This document shows, piece after piece, positions 52,907 through 61,917 of a DNA stretch of 64,000 bases (positions within the stretch are counted from its first letter, which is position 1; each line of letters begins with the position of its first letter). Source of the DNA: Gordonia hankookensis (GTDB lineage: Bacteria; Actinomycetota; Actinomycetes; Mycobacteriales; Mycobacteriaceae); the NCBI RefSeq assembly GCF_014673215.1, contig NZ_JACWMS010000001.1:1550001-1614000 (forward strand), given 5' to 3'. The notes under the pieces are model-generated. The model had not been told where the DNA came from. It saw only the letters and a list, made by a program, of their open reading frames with translations, and searched no databases. Position numbers and translations under genes: made by a program.

Positions 52907-54112
52907 CTAGCGCACGAGCTTGACCGGGACATGGTCGTAGCCGGCGACATTCTGCATGCTCACCCGCGTGCAGTTGTCGATATCGACCTCGAACTCCGGC
53001 ATGAAATCGAGTATCCGCTCGAGGGCGATGGCGCTCTCCATACGCGCCAGGGCCGCACCGAGACAGCTGTGGATGCCGAGACCGAACGCGAGGTTCTGCG
53101 CTTCGGACCGGTCACGATCGATGTCGAACGTGTCGGCGTCGGTGAACGCATCCGGATCCCGGTTGGCCGAACCGAGCATCAGGAACACCGGTTTCCCAGC
53201 CGGTATCGTCACCCCGTGCAGGGTGACCTCCTTCATGGAGTACCGCACGTTGTACTGGTTCGGCGACTCGAAACGAAGCAACTCCTCGACGGCGTCGGGG
53301 ATCTTGGTGCGGTCCTCCTGCAGCTTCTTCCACTGGTCGGGGAACCGTGAGAACGTCACCGGTGCACCACCGATCAGCTTGGCCACGGTCTCGGCGCCTG
53401 CGCCGCCGAGCAGCGACGCGAACATGGCGATCTCCATGTTGCTCAATGTCGGCGGTTCGTCGTCGTCGCGTTCGATCTGGGCCCGGGTCAGCTTGGTGAT
53501 CATGTCGTCGCGAGGATTCTTGCGGCGATCGGCGGCGAGACCGTAATAGAACCTCGCCAGTTCGACGACGGCGTTGAACCCGACCTCGGACATCTCCATC
53601 TGCCCGACCTCGCGCTGAAGGAGGTCGTCGGTCCACAGACGCACCTGTGTCCGCGAGTCCTCCGGCACGCCGAGCATCCGAGAGATGATCTCGATCGGGA
53701 ACAACGCCGAGAAGTCGTGCACCATGTCGAAGCCGTCCGGATCGACCGCGGCGAGAAAGCGATCGATCTGTTCGGCAGCCATGTCCTTCAGCTCCGCGAT
53801 CGCCCGCGGTGTGAACACCTTGCTGACCAGTCGCCGCATGTGACGGTGTTCCGGTGGATCGAGCACGATGATCGACTTGTGCGGCGGGATCTTCCCCTCC
53901 CGGACCGTGGCGAGGTCGATGCCGCGCGCAGACGAGTACGTCTCGAAGTCCCGATAAGCGGGAGCCACGTCCGCATGCCTGCTCAGCGCGTAGAAGTCGT
54001 ACTCCTCGCTGTGATAGACGGGCGCCTCTTCACGCATCCGGCGATAGATGTCGTAAGGGCCGTCGAAGAACTCCCGCGAGAAGGGGTCGAAGACAAGCTT
54101 CGTGTCGGTCAC
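52907..54112 (-). CDS. Cytochrome P450
   Basis: A 401-residue bacterial P450. Oxygen-binding helix GGAGAET (A240-E241-T242), ExxR E277-L-L-R280 and heme loop FGLGIHSCLG with the ligand C350. GTG 54112 with AGGAGG five bases upstream; longer forms into the promoter are rejected. CYP subfamily not assigned. No ferredoxin or ferredoxin reductase gene is nearby. Likely hydroxylates the substrate before oxidation. Operator copies at 54156 (44 bp upstream) and 54348. Confidence 0.9.
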   Translation of the reverse strand: MTDTKLVFDPFSREFFDGPYDIYRRMREEAPVYHSEEYDFYALSRHADVAPAYRDFETYSSARGIDLATVREGKIPPHKSIIVLDPPEHRHMRRLVSKVFTPRAIAELKDMAAEQIDRFLAAVDPDGFDMVHDFSALFPIEIISRMLGVPEDSRTQVRLWTDDLLQREVGQMEMSEVGFNAVVELARFYYGLAADRRKNPRDDMITKLTRAQIERDDDEPPTLSNMEIAMFASLLGGAGAETVAKLIGGAPVTFSRFPDQWKKLQEDRTKIPDAVEELLRFESPNQYNVRYSMKEVTLHGVTIPAGKPVFLMLGSANRDPDAFTDADTFDIDRDRSEAQNLAFGLGIHSCLGAALARMESAIALERILDFMPEFEVDIDNCTRVSMQNVAGYDHVPVKLVR

Positions 54113-54155
54113 TGCATCCTCCTGTACGGCATGGTCCTCGCGATGTCCACCCGAG

Positions 54156-54176
54156 ATACTGTAAGCCATACTATAG
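54156..54176. promoter_or_regulatory. 21-bp operator-like site, 10/14, P450 promoter
   Basis: ATACTGT and ACTATAG with a 7-base spacer, 44 bp upstream of the P450 start. The left half is 6/7; the right half is weak but keeps the AC and TA positions. Confidence 0.55.
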
Positions 54177-54347
54177 TGCATTCAAAGTACTTGTCGGGAA
54201 GTCCCCAACCTCATACAGTGACACGCGGGTCGCCTTCCCCTCGCGCGGGTCGGTTCGGCTCGCGCGGGTGGTCGACCACTCGCGTGAGGCTGGACGACCC
54301 GCGTCCCACAACAGCACCCGCCCGTGCGTCGCATGTTGCCGATCCTC

Positions 54348-54368
54348 ATACAGTCGCATTTACAGTAA
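54348..54368. promoter_or_regulatory. 21-bp operator, 12/14, SDR promoter
   Basis: ATACAGT (54348-54354) and ACAGTAA (54362-54368) with a 7-base spacer, 47 bp upstream of the SDR start at 54415. The 302-bp divergent gap 54113-54414 holds this site and that at 54156, plus three CGCGGGT repeats (54224, 54244, 54263). Confidence 0.7.
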
Positions 54369-54414
54369 ACGCATCCCGCCGTGGGCGGGCCGGTCCGCGA
54401 GCAAACGGAGAATC

Positions 54415-55200
54415 ATGGGATACGAACAACGCAAGGTCGTCGTCGTCGGTGCCGGGTCCGGCATCGGAGCCGCCACCGCTGCTCATTTCCACAGTCGTGG
54501 CGATCATGTACTGGCGGTGGACATCAAGCCCAACGACACACCTGCGGCCGAACACCGCGAAGTGGATCTGCGCGACCTCGCCGCAGTCACCGCTCTCCTG
54601 GAATCGATGGGATCGGGCTGGGACCTGTTGGCTCACGTGGCAGGTGTCCCCGGGACCGCTCCGGACACCGATGTGCTGCGCATCAACTACCTCGGTGCCC
54701 GTCACATGATCGAGGGCATGCTCCCGCTGCTGAACCCCGGAGGCGCCATCGTCGCGGTCGCGTCCACCGCCGGCATGGGATGGACGCAACGCACGGAGCT
54801 TCTGGAAGGCCTGCTCGAGGCCGATGACGCGGACGGGGTCGACAGGTGGCTCGCCGCGCAGGAGCCCGGTTACCCGGCGTACAACACGTCGAAAGAAGCG
54901 TTGCTGATCTACGCCAAGCGCGTGTCCGGGCCGGCGTTGGCCAAATACGGAGTGCGCGTGAACACGGTGAGCCCCGGCCCGGTCGAGACCCCGATCCTCA
55001 CCGACTTCGAGGAATCGATGGGCAAGGACACGCTCGAGATGGTCCGCGCGACCGTCGGACGCCACGGCAACGTCGACGACATCGTTCCGGCGATCGACTT
55101 TCTCGGCTCCCCTGACGCGCGCTGGGTGAACGGACAGAATCTCGAGGTGGACGGCGGCTTCATCGCGTCGATGATCGCCGGGGCCCCGATCCAGCTCTGA
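54415..55200 (+). CDS. SDR family oxidoreductase
   Basis: A 261-residue classical SDR: cofactor motif GAGSGIGAATAAHF, AHVAGVPG in the NAG position, Ser in VASTAGMG, and catalytic Tyr/Lys in YNTSKEALLIYAKR. NAD rather than NADP is suggested by AVDIKPND after the second strand. ATG 54415 has GGAG close upstream. It resembles 3-alpha-hydroxysteroid dehydrogenase-like SDRs (ENGL-type insert TQRTELLEGLLEADDADG before the active-site Tyr). Alone in its unit, ending at a terminator at 55229. Confidence 0.8.
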   Translation: MGYEQRKVVVVGAGSGIGAATAAHFHSRGDHVLAVDIKPNDTPAAEHREVDLRDLAAVTALLESMGSGWDLLAHVAGVPGTAPDTDVLRINYLGARHMIEGMLPLLNPGGAIVAVASTAGMGWTQRTELLEGLLEADDADGVDRWLAAQEPGYPAYNTSKEALLIYAKRVSGPALAKYGVRVNTVSPGPVETPILTDFEESMGKDTLEMVRATVGRHGNVDDIVPAIDFLGSPDARWVNGQNLEVDGGFIASMIAGAPIQL

Positions 55201-55228
55201 GTCGACCCGGCGCTGGGACACAGTTCGG

Positions 55229-55262
55229 CCCGCCGATCGTGACAGTGGTGACGATCGGCGGG
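55229..55262. terminator. Bidirectional terminator, 12-bp stem
   Basis: CCCGCCGATCGT (55229-55240) and ACGATCGGCGGG (55251-55262) form a perfect stem with a 10-base loop between the convergent SDR genes ending at 55200 and 55281. Confidence 0.8.
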
Positions 55263-55280
55263 TATTCGGTTGCCGTCGGG

Positions 55281-56075
55281 TCAGGTGAAGTCGGTGCCAC
55301 CGTCGACGTTGATGTTCGCGCCGGTCATGTACGAATTGCGGCGAGAGGCCAGGAACGCCACCACCGGCCCGATCTCCTCGGGCAGGCCGACACGAGGCAG
55401 ATGCGCCGGATGGCCGAAATGCTCGGTGATGGCCGACATCAGGGCATAAGGGTCCGTCGTCTCGACGCCCACCGACCGCGCCCAGGCGATCAGCGAGTCG
55501 GATGCGACGCTGCCGGGCGAGACGACGTTCACCAGGATCTCGTCCGGCGCGAGTTGCAGCGACAGATTCTTCGAGATGCTCGTCACCATCGACTTCGCCG
55601 CGGTGTACGCGGCCAACGACACCGTCTGTCGCTGGGTGGAGCTGGCGGCGAAGTTGACGATCCTGGCCCACCCCGCCTTCCGCAGCAACGGTAGCGCAGT
55701 ACGCACGCAGTGGACGAGGCCGAGCACTCCGTCGTCGAATGCCACCCGCCATTGGTCGTCAGAGAGATCCTCGACGGTCCCCCGGACGTTGGGGCCGACG
55801 GCATTCACCAACACATTGAGCCCACCCCAGCGGGCATCGAGATCCGCGAACACCTGTGTCACCGCGGCATCGTCGCGTATGTCGACCACCAGTCCGACGG
55901 CGTCGGGACTTCCCCGCTGTCTCAGCTCGACGACGGTCTCGTCCAGATCCTGTTGTGTGCGTGCGAGTATCGCCACCCGGGCACCCTCGTCGGCGAAGCA
56001 CCGGGCGGCGGCCCGGCCCATGCCGCGACCGCCGCCTGCCACCACCACCGTGGCGCCGTCCAATCCCAGATCCAT
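55281..56075 (-). CDS. SDR family oxidoreductase
   Basis: A 264-residue SDR: GGGRGMGRAAARCFADEGA, NAVGPNVRG in place of NNAG, and catalytic Tyr/Lys in YTAAKSMVTS. C-terminal YMTGANINVDGGTDF. Last gene of a four-gene leftward unit starting at the thiolase at 58884; 20 bp after the SDR at 56096. Likely acts on a 3-hydroxyacyl-CoA or keto intermediate. Confidence 0.85.
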   Translation of the reverse strand: MDLGLDGATVVVAGGGRGMGRAAARCFADEGARVAILARTQQDLDETVVELRQRGSPDAVGLVVDIRDDAAVTQVFADLDARWGGLNVLVNAVGPNVRGTVEDLSDDQWRVAFDDGVLGLVHCVRTALPLLRKAGWARIVNFAASSTQRQTVSLAAYTAAKSMVTSISKNLSLQLAPDEILVNVVSPGSVASDSLIAWARSVGVETTDPYALMSAITEHFGHPAHLPRVGLPEEIGPVVAFLASRRNSYMTGANINVDGGTDFT

Positions 56076-56095
56076 GTGTTCTCCGGCCGGGGTGC

Positions 56096-56866
56096 CTAAC
56101 GCATCTGGAAACGCTGTGCGCCGTCGATCCGGACCACCTCACCGTTGATGTAGGTGTTCTCCAGGAGATACTGCGCGAGACCGGCGTACTCCTCCGGCGT
56201 ACCGAGACGCTTGGGGAACGGGATGCTGCCGGCGAACTTGTCCAACGCCTCGTCGCCGAGCAGCTCCAGCAGCGGAGTCCGCATGGTGCCGGGAGCGATG
56301 CTGTTGAGACGGATGGCGACCGAACTGAGATCCCTTGCCCCGGTGAGGGTCAGCGATATGACGCCTCCCTTGGCCGCGGAATATGCCGACTGTCCCATCT
56401 GGCCCTCGAAGCCGGCGATCGAGCTCGTCATCACGATCGCGCCGCGCTCGCCGTTGGCCTTCTTCTCCTGTGTCGCCAGTTTGGCGGCGGTGAGGCGGAG
56501 GACGTTGTAGGTGCCCGTCAGGTACAGCGAGATGGTGTCGGTGAATCCCTTGCTGCTGTGCGGACTCCCGTCACGATTGACGATCTTCTCCAGCACACCG
56601 ATTCCACCGTGGGCGATGACGGCGTACCGCAGGGTCCCGAGTTCGTCGGCCTTGGCAAGGGCGGCGTTGACCGAGTCGTCGTCGAGTACGTCGGTGTGGA
56701 CATAGAGAGCCTTGTTGCCCAGTTCGTCCGCCAGCTTCTGCGCCGGTTCGTCGTTGACGTCGGCGATGACGACCGCCGCGCCTTCGGCGTGCAGTTTCCG
56801 GACGGTTGCGGCTCCCAGGCCTCCGGCGCCACCGGTGACCAGGACCACCTCACCTTCGAATGACAT
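56096..56866 (-). CDS. SDR, 3-hydroxyacyl-CoA dehydrogenase type-2-like
   Basis: A 256-residue SDR: LVTGGAGGLGAATVRKLHAEGA, IAHGGIGV in the NAG position, Ser in TSSIAGFEGQ, catalytic Tyr/Lys in YSAAKGGVISLT. The LFHxxFxxGxxGQ-like region and the INTIAPGTMRTP-like segment resemble HSD17B10-type 3-hydroxyacyl-CoA dehydrogenases. ATG 56866 with GAGGAG seven bases upstream. Beta-oxidation dehydrogenase in one unit with a crotonase and a full thiolase. Confidence 0.85.
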   Translation of the reverse strand: MSFEGEVVLVTGGAGGLGAATVRKLHAEGAAVVIADVNDEPAQKLADELGNKALYVHTDVLDDDSVNAALAKADELGTLRYAVIAHGGIGVLEKIVNRDGSPHSSKGFTDTISLYLTGTYNVLRLTAAKLATQEKKANGERGAIVMTSSIAGFEGQMGQSAYSAAKGGVISLTLTGARDLSSVAIRLNSIAPGTMRTPLLELLGDEALDKFAGSIPFPKRLGTPEEYAGLAQYLLENTYINGEVVRIDGAQRFQMR

Positions 56867-56924
56867 GCATTTTCTCCTCAGCATCTGTTGTGATGAAAGT
56901 ACTTACGCGACCACGACTTCGGTA

Positions 56925-57686
56925 TCAGGCCCCGGTCCAGTTCGGCTTGCGCTTCTCCGCGAAGGCGATCGAGCCCTCCTGGGCATCTTTGCTGGCGAAG
57001 ACCGGCACGATGGTCTCGATGAGCTTCTGCCACTTCTCGTCTTCGCTCCAGCTTCGCGACTTCGCGATGACCTCTTTCGTCGCGGCGATCGCCAGCGGAC
57101 CGTTCTCGGTGATGCGCTCGGCGAGGGCGATCGCCTCGTCGAGAGCGCTGCCGTCCTCGGCGAGAACGTTGATCAGGCCGTACCGCTCCCCCTGTTCAGC
57201 GGTGAAACTGTCGCCGGTCAGCGCCAACTCGAGGGCCTTCTGATACGGAATCCGTTCGGGCAGACGGAACAGACCGCCTGCGCCGGCGACCAGACCACGC
57301 TTGACCTCCGGGATCCCGAACTTGGCCGATCGCGCCGCGACGATGAGGTCGGTCGCGAGCACGATCTCGGTTCCGCCGGCCAGGGCGTAACCTTCGACCG
57401 CGGCGATGATCGGCTTGGCGGGCGGCCGTTCGGTGAAACCCATGCCCCGGCCCTCGATGGCGACGATCTCGCCGGCCGCAAAGGCCTTCAGATCCATTCC
57501 GGCGCTGAAGTTCCCGCCCGCGCCGGTGATGATGGCCACCGACAGGCTCGGGTCCTCGTCCAACTCGTCGACAGCATCGGCGATGGCCTGACTGGTGGCA
57601 CGGTTGACGGCGTTGCGTGCCTCCGGTCGATTGATCGTGATGATCAGGATGCGACCGCGACGTTCCAGCAATACCTCGTCGGACAT
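56925..57686 (-). CDS. Enoyl-CoA hydratase/isomerase family protein
   Basis: A 253-residue crotonase: FSAGMDLKAFAAG, GYALAGGTEIVLATDLIVAA, FGIPEVKRGLVAGAGGLFRLPERIP. Start ATG 57686 gives a normal N-terminus (SDEVLLERRGRILIITINRPE). It lies 10 bp after the thiolase and 58 bp before the SDR; thiolase + crotonase + two SDRs form a near-complete beta-oxidation set. Catalytic Glu in the PEVKRG segment present. Confidence 0.9.
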   Translation of the reverse strand: MSDEVLLERRGRILIITINRPEARNAVNRATSQAIADAVDELDEDPSLSVAIITGAGGNFSAGMDLKAFAAGEIVAIEGRGMGFTERPPAKPIIAAVEGYALAGGTEIVLATDLIVAARSAKFGIPEVKRGLVAGAGGLFRLPERIPYQKALELALTGDSFTAEQGERYGLINVLAEDGSALDEAIALAERITENGPLAIAATKEVIAKSRSWSEDEKWQKLIETIVPVFASKDAQEGSIAFAEKRKPNWTGA

Positions 57687-57696
57687 CGTCTCCCCC

Positions 57697-58884
57697 TCAG
57701 CCCTCGACCTCGACGACGACCGCGCCGCCCTGACCGCCACCGGCACACATGGCCGCGACGCCGATACCGCCACCACGGCGCTTGAGCTCGTAGAGCAACG
57801 TGGTCACCATCCGCGCGCCGGATGCGGCGATCGGATGTCCCAGGCTGCAACCGCTTCCGGAGAAGTTGACCAACTCCTCGTCGATCCCGTGCTCGCGGCA
57901 TGCCGCGATGGGCACCGACGCGAACGCCTCGTTGATCTCCCACAACGCGACGTCGGAGACCTTCAGTCCGGCACGCTCGAGCGCCGGTCCGATCACCTTC
58001 ACGGCTCCGAGTCCGCAATCGCGGGGTGGCACGCCAACCGATGCCCACGCACGAACCGACGCCATCACGTCGAGGCCGTGTGCCGACGCGTACTCGTCAT
58101 CGACGACGGTGACCGCTGCGGCCGCGTCGTTCATGCCACTGCTGTTCCCGGCCGTGATCGAGAATCCCTCGATCTCGGGATGCAGCACCGGAAGTGCCGC
58201 GAGCTTCTCCATCGACGTGCCCCGGCGCGGGAACTCGTCGACGGCGAAGTCGACCATCGAGCCGTCCGGCAGTTGCACCTTCAGCGGCAGGATCTCGTCG
58301 ACGAACCTCCCCTCGTCGATCGCTGCGATGGCACGCTCATGGGAACGGACCGCCCACGCATCCATCTCCTCGCGTGTGATGCCGACCTTCTTCGCCGTGT
58401 TCCACCCGACGGTGATGGCCATGTCCAACGTTGGCGCATCCGGCGTCTCGGGGTGGCTCGGCGGAATCCAGGGCTCGGTGAAAGTCATCTCCTCGCCGGG
58501 CGCCGGTACGCGCCATTTCATCAGCGGACCGGTCGAGAGCGACTGCACGCCGCCGGCGACCACCACTTTCTCCATTCCGGAGCCGACCTGTGCGGCCGCG
58601 TTCCCGATGGCGGTCAGGCTGCCCGCGCAGTGGCGACTCACCGCCTGGCCCGGCACGTCGTCCATGCCGTTCGCCGCGGCGGCGTAGCGCGCCATGTCAC
58701 CTCCGCCGTAGTTGGTCTCGGCGAAGATGATGTCGTCGACCTCGGCGGGCTCGATGCCGGAGCGACGGATGACCTCCGGCAGGATCGTCGTGGCGAGTTG
58801 TTCGGTCGGGGTGTTCACGAGCGTCCCCTTGAAGGAACGCCCGATCGCCGTACGTGCGGCGCCGACGATGACGGGTTTTGACAT
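57697..58884 (-). CDS. Acetyl-CoA acetyltransferase (FadA-like thiolase)
   Basis: A 395-residue thiolase with the full triad: nucleophile C86 in SRHCAGSLTA, His in SLGHPIAASGARM and Cys in MCAGGGQGG. This is a degradative thiolase, unlike the two Ltp-type proteins in the window. ATG 58884. First gene of a four-gene leftward unit; the operator at 58964 lies 80 bp upstream. It should cleave 3-ketoacyl-CoA in the final step of each beta-oxidation turn. Confidence 0.9.
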   Translation of the reverse strand: MSKPVIVGAARTAIGRSFKGTLVNTPTEQLATTILPEVIRRSGIEPAEVDDIIFAETNYGGGDMARYAAAANGMDDVPGQAVSRHCAGSLTAIGNAAAQVGSGMEKVVVAGGVQSLSTGPLMKWRVPAPGEEMTFTEPWIPPSHPETPDAPTLDMAITVGWNTAKKVGITREEMDAWAVRSHERAIAAIDEGRFVDEILPLKVQLPDGSMVDFAVDEFPRRGTSMEKLAALPVLHPEIEGFSITAGNSSGMNDAAAAVTVVDDEYASAHGLDVMASVRAWASVGVPPRDCGLGAVKVIGPALERAGLKVSDVALWEINEAFASVPIAACREHGIDEELVNFSGSGCSLGHPIAASGARMVTTLLYELKRRGGGIGVAAMCAGGGQGGAVVVEVEG

Positions 58885-58963
58885 CAGATCTCGACCTCGG
58901 GTGGACGGGCTGTGTTCACAGCGTGATGGACATCGGGTATCAGTTCACGGCAGACAATATCAT

Positions 58964-58984
58964 CTACCGTATGGGCAACAGTAT
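58964..58984. promoter_or_regulatory. 21-bp operator, 11/14, upstream of thiolase unit
   Basis: CTACCGT (58964-58970) and ACAGTAT (58978-58984) with a 7-base spacer. The two half-sites are identical to those at 61918, while the spacers differ, which speaks for selection on the half-sites. It lies 80 bp upstream of the thiolase start. Confidence 0.7.
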
Positions 58985-59025
58985 AGGTCTTCGCGACCCC
59001 GCCGAAGCCTCGGCGGCCCCATCCG

Positions 59026-59934
59026 TCAGGACAGGTCGGGCTCAGGCACATGGAAATGCTCGTCGCGGAGCCGGAAGGCCTCCTTGGTGCCGTGCTCGGC
59101 ACGGGTCTTGACGAAATTGAACTCACCGGGCGAGAACTGCAGGTTGGTCCCGAAGGCGTGGAACAGATAGCTGGCCACCTCCTCGCCCTGATACGCCTGA
59201 CTCTGCTCGACGAGTCGAAATGCCTCCTTGGCGATCACGACGCCGTCGGCAGGCATCCTGGCCGCCTTCTCGGCCCAGTACCGCGCGCGGGCGGTCACGT
59301 CGGCCCGATCGCAGGTCTCGGTGAACACACCGAGATGGTCGACGGCAGCGGCGTCGATGATGTCGCCGGTCAGCAGCAGGCGGCGTGCCAGGACCGGCCC
59401 CAGCCGGTGGAAGAACATGTGCAGGCTGCCGAGCGCCGGCCCGAGGAACCGGGTGGCGGGCATGCCGATCCGGGTGTCGCGGGCGATCACCGAGATGTCG
59501 GTCATCAATGCCATCTCGAATCCGCCACCGAGCGCAAACCCACTGATCTCGCCGACGGTGACCTTCGGGAACCCCAGGAATTCGTGATAGAAGTCGAATG
59601 TCTTGCGGTCCACGATCAATCGTCGCCGCTGACTCGGCCTGTTCTTCGCCGGGCGACTCGCCCCCTCGGCCGACCCGTTGCCGTCGCTGCCGTACCACCC
59701 GTAGGCGTTGTTCATGTTGGCCCCGGTGCTGAACACACCGTCGGCACCGCGCAACAGGACGACGGTGATGTCGTCATCGTCGACGACCACATCGAGGCAC
59801 CGGGCGACCTCGTCGCGCATCGCCTTGTCGTAGGAATTGCGCTGCCCTGGATTGTTGAAGGTGATCGTCGCGATCCGGCTGTCCTTGTCGAGATCGAACA
59901 ACACCCGGTCGTCGGCGCCCTTGGCGTCGGCCAT
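59026..59934 (-). CDS. Enoyl-CoA hydratase/isomerase family protein
   Basis: A 302-residue crotonase: FSTGANMNNAYGWYG, SGFALGGGFEMALMTDISVIA, IGMPATRFLGPALGSLHMFFHRLGPVLARR. Longer than usual, with an insert (NGSAEGASRPAKNRPSQRRR) after the first oxyanion motif. ATG 59934 with AAAGGA upstream. Third gene of the leftward unit thioesterase - CaiB - crotonase. Its extra loop suggests a bulky substrate. Confidence 0.85.
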   Translation of the reverse strand: MADAKGADDRVLFDLDKDSRIATITFNNPGQRNSYDKAMRDEVARCLDVVVDDDDITVVLLRGADGVFSTGANMNNAYGWYGSDGNGSAEGASRPAKNRPSQRRRLIVDRKTFDFYHEFLGFPKVTVGEISGFALGGGFEMALMTDISVIARDTRIGMPATRFLGPALGSLHMFFHRLGPVLARRLLLTGDIIDAAAVDHLGVFTETCDRADVTARARYWAEKAARMPADGVVIAKEAFRLVEQSQAYQGEEVASYLFHAFGTNLQFSPGEFNFVKTRAEHGTKEAFRLRDEHFHVPEPDLS

Positions 59935-59950
59935 GGTGATTCCTTTCTGG

Positions 59951-61144
59951 TCAGGCTGTCTGGAAGATGTCGGCAAGGCCCAGTTCGGCCAGGATGCGGT
60001 CGTTGTCGGCGCCGAGGTCGGGGATCGGCCCCAACGCCACATCCCATGCCGAACTCGGCGCGGGCGGCAGCATGGTGGGCAGCACACCGACGGGCGATTC
60101 GACCTCGACCCATCGGCCGCGCGCGCTCAGCTGCGGATGGTCGACGAGTTCGGCCACCGAGTTGATCCTCGCGCAGGCGAGCCCGGCACCGAGGATGAGC
60201 TTCTCGGCCGCGGCGAAGTCGAGTTCCGAAAGACGCTCCACCACAAGCCTGTCCACTTCGTCCCGGTTCTCGACGCGCGCACCGTTGGTGGCGAAGCGAG
60301 GGTCGTCGGCGAGATCGTCGCGACCGAGCACCCGGCGCGCGAGACGCACCCACTCACGGTCGTTCTGCACACTCAGCGCGATCCGGCTGCCGTCCCCGAC
60401 CGGATAGGCGTCATACGGCGCGATCGCGGGGTGACTCATCCCGGTCACCATGCGGGGCACCGAGCCATGCCTGGAGACCGTCACCGGATAGCCCATCCAC
60501 TCCGCCACCGCATCGAGCATGCTGACATCGAGGACGCATCCGCGGCCGGTTCGCTCCCTTGCCAGCAATGCGGTCAGAACGGATGAGTAGGCATAGCAGC
60601 CGGCCGCGATGTCGGCGATCGCGATCCCCGGCTTGATCGGCTCATCGACCGTCCCGGTCACCGACACGACCGCCGCTTCACTCTGGATCAGCAGGTCGTA
60701 GGCGCGACGGGAGTCATACGGGCCCCCCGTCCCGTACCCAGAGATCTCACACACGATCAGTCTCTGGTGCAGCTCGGCGAGTTCGGTGGCGCCGAGGCCG
60801 AGATCGCCTGCCGCGCCGGGCGCAAGGTTGTGCAGGAACAAATCGGCGCGGGCCAGCAGAGCGTCGAGAACCCGCTTGCCAACCGTCGACTTCACATCCA
60901 GTGCAAGCGACTCCTTGGTGCGATTGAGCCAGGTGAAATGGGCGCCGAGACCACTGGCCAGCGTGTCGAAGCCGCGGGCGAAGTCACCGCCGTCCACGCG
61001 CTCGATCTTGATCACGCGAGCACCCTGATCGGCCAGATGGCGAGTGGCGAACGGTCCGGCGACGGCCTGTTCCATCGCGACCACGAGTACGCCCTCGAGG
61101 GGCCTGCGCCGCGCCGTGGCGTCGGAGCCCGCCTCGACCGTCAT
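59951..61144 (-). CDS. CaiB/BaiF family III CoA transferase
   Basis: A 397-residue protein with the classical CaiB N-terminus (GVLVVAMEQAVAGPFATRHLADQGARVIKIE), catalytic Asp in AYDLLIQSEAAVVS and a PDHPxL-like C-terminal segment (VDHPQLSARGRWVE). Its start overlaps the stop of the thioesterase (ATGA). It lies 16 bp before the crotonase at 59934. Activates an acid by CoA transfer. Confidence 0.9.
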   Translation of the reverse strand: MTVEAGSDATARRRPLEGVLVVAMEQAVAGPFATRHLADQGARVIKIERVDGGDFARGFDTLASGLGAHFTWLNRTKESLALDVKSTVGKRVLDALLARADLFLHNLAPGAAGDLGLGATELAELHQRLIVCEISGYGTGGPYDSRRAYDLLIQSEAAVVSVTGTVDEPIKPGIAIADIAAGCYAYSSVLTALLARERTGRGCVLDVSMLDAVAEWMGYPVTVSRHGSVPRMVTGMSHPAIAPYDAYPVGDGSRIALSVQNDREWVRLARRVLGRDDLADDPRFATNGARVENRDEVDRLVVERLSELDFAAAEKLILGAGLACARINSVAELVDHPQLSARGRWVEVESPVGVLPTMLPPAPSSAWDVALGPIPDLGADNDRILAELGLADIFQTA

Positions 61145-61839
61145 CGATCCTCCCCTCGCCGCCTGCCGAAATCGCGGGCGGCGAGCTGCTCGGTCGACAT
61201 GGCCACCGAGTCGAGTTCGCCGGTACAGAGAACCTGGCCGTCGCGGACGAGCCTGCCCGTCGATCGCAGTCCGCGCTCGGTGACCTCGCGGGTGATGTCG
61301 AAATCCAGATCGGTGAGCAGGGGTGTCGGTCGGCGATAGGTGACGGTGAGCGAGCGGGTCTTGCCGGCACGTCCCAACGCACAGTTGTGGTGCTGGATGA
61401 CGCAGTCGAAGAACGAGGCGATGACGCCCCCGTGCACGAGGCCCGGCGGTCCCTCGTAGACGACCGGAAAGGTCACGGTGCCGCGAGCGGATTCGGTCTC
61501 GATCCGGTCGAACCGGTACTCGGGGAAGTTCGGGTTGAACGAGCCGGGATCAAACGCATGGTCGAGGTAGACGCGCTGCTGGGCAGTCTGCTCGGGCCCG
61601 AACCGCGGCCGGGGATCCCGGGGCGCGGCCAGGGTCAGTTCGTCCTCCCACGATGCGAGCTGCCCGATCATCGCGTCGACCGTCGGATGCTCGTGCTCCA
61701 ACGACACGAGCAGGCCCGTCAGGCGCCGCAACGCCGCCGATGCCTCGCGGGTCTGCGCGAGCGGCTCCTCACCGAAACGGAGCGCCGTGGGACGGTCGTC
61801 GATGATCCCCGCTGTCGGCGAGTGCTCGTCCTGCGCCAT
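61141..61839 (-). CDS. Hotdog-fold acyl-CoA thioesterase (PaaI-like)
   Basis: A 232-residue protein. The C-terminal 130 residues form a PaaI-type hotdog domain with GPPGLVHGGVIASFFDCVIQHHNC (HGG motif). The first 100 residues are extra and mostly helical (ALRRLTGLLVSLEHEH). ATG 61839. First gene of a leftward unit; the operator at 61918 lies 79 bp upstream. It may release CoA from dead-end acyl-CoAs. Confidence 0.8.
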   Translation of the reverse strand: MAQDEHSPTAGIIDDRPTALRFGEEPLAQTREASAALRRLTGLLVSLEHEHPTVDAMIGQLASWEDELTLAAPRDPRPRFGPEQTAQQRVYLDHAFDPGSFNPNFPEYRFDRIETESARGTVTFPVVYEGPPGLVHGGVIASFFDCVIQHHNCALGRAGKTRSLTVTYRRPTPLLTDLDFDITREVTERGLRSTGRLVRDGQVLCTGELDSVAMSTEQLAARDFGRRRGEDR

Positions 61840-61917
61840 GTGCCCTCTTTCTCCGGCGGTACCGGTTCCGCCGGTCGCCATTCCTTGCTAACTTGGGTGA
61901 AACATTAACGGTATTGC

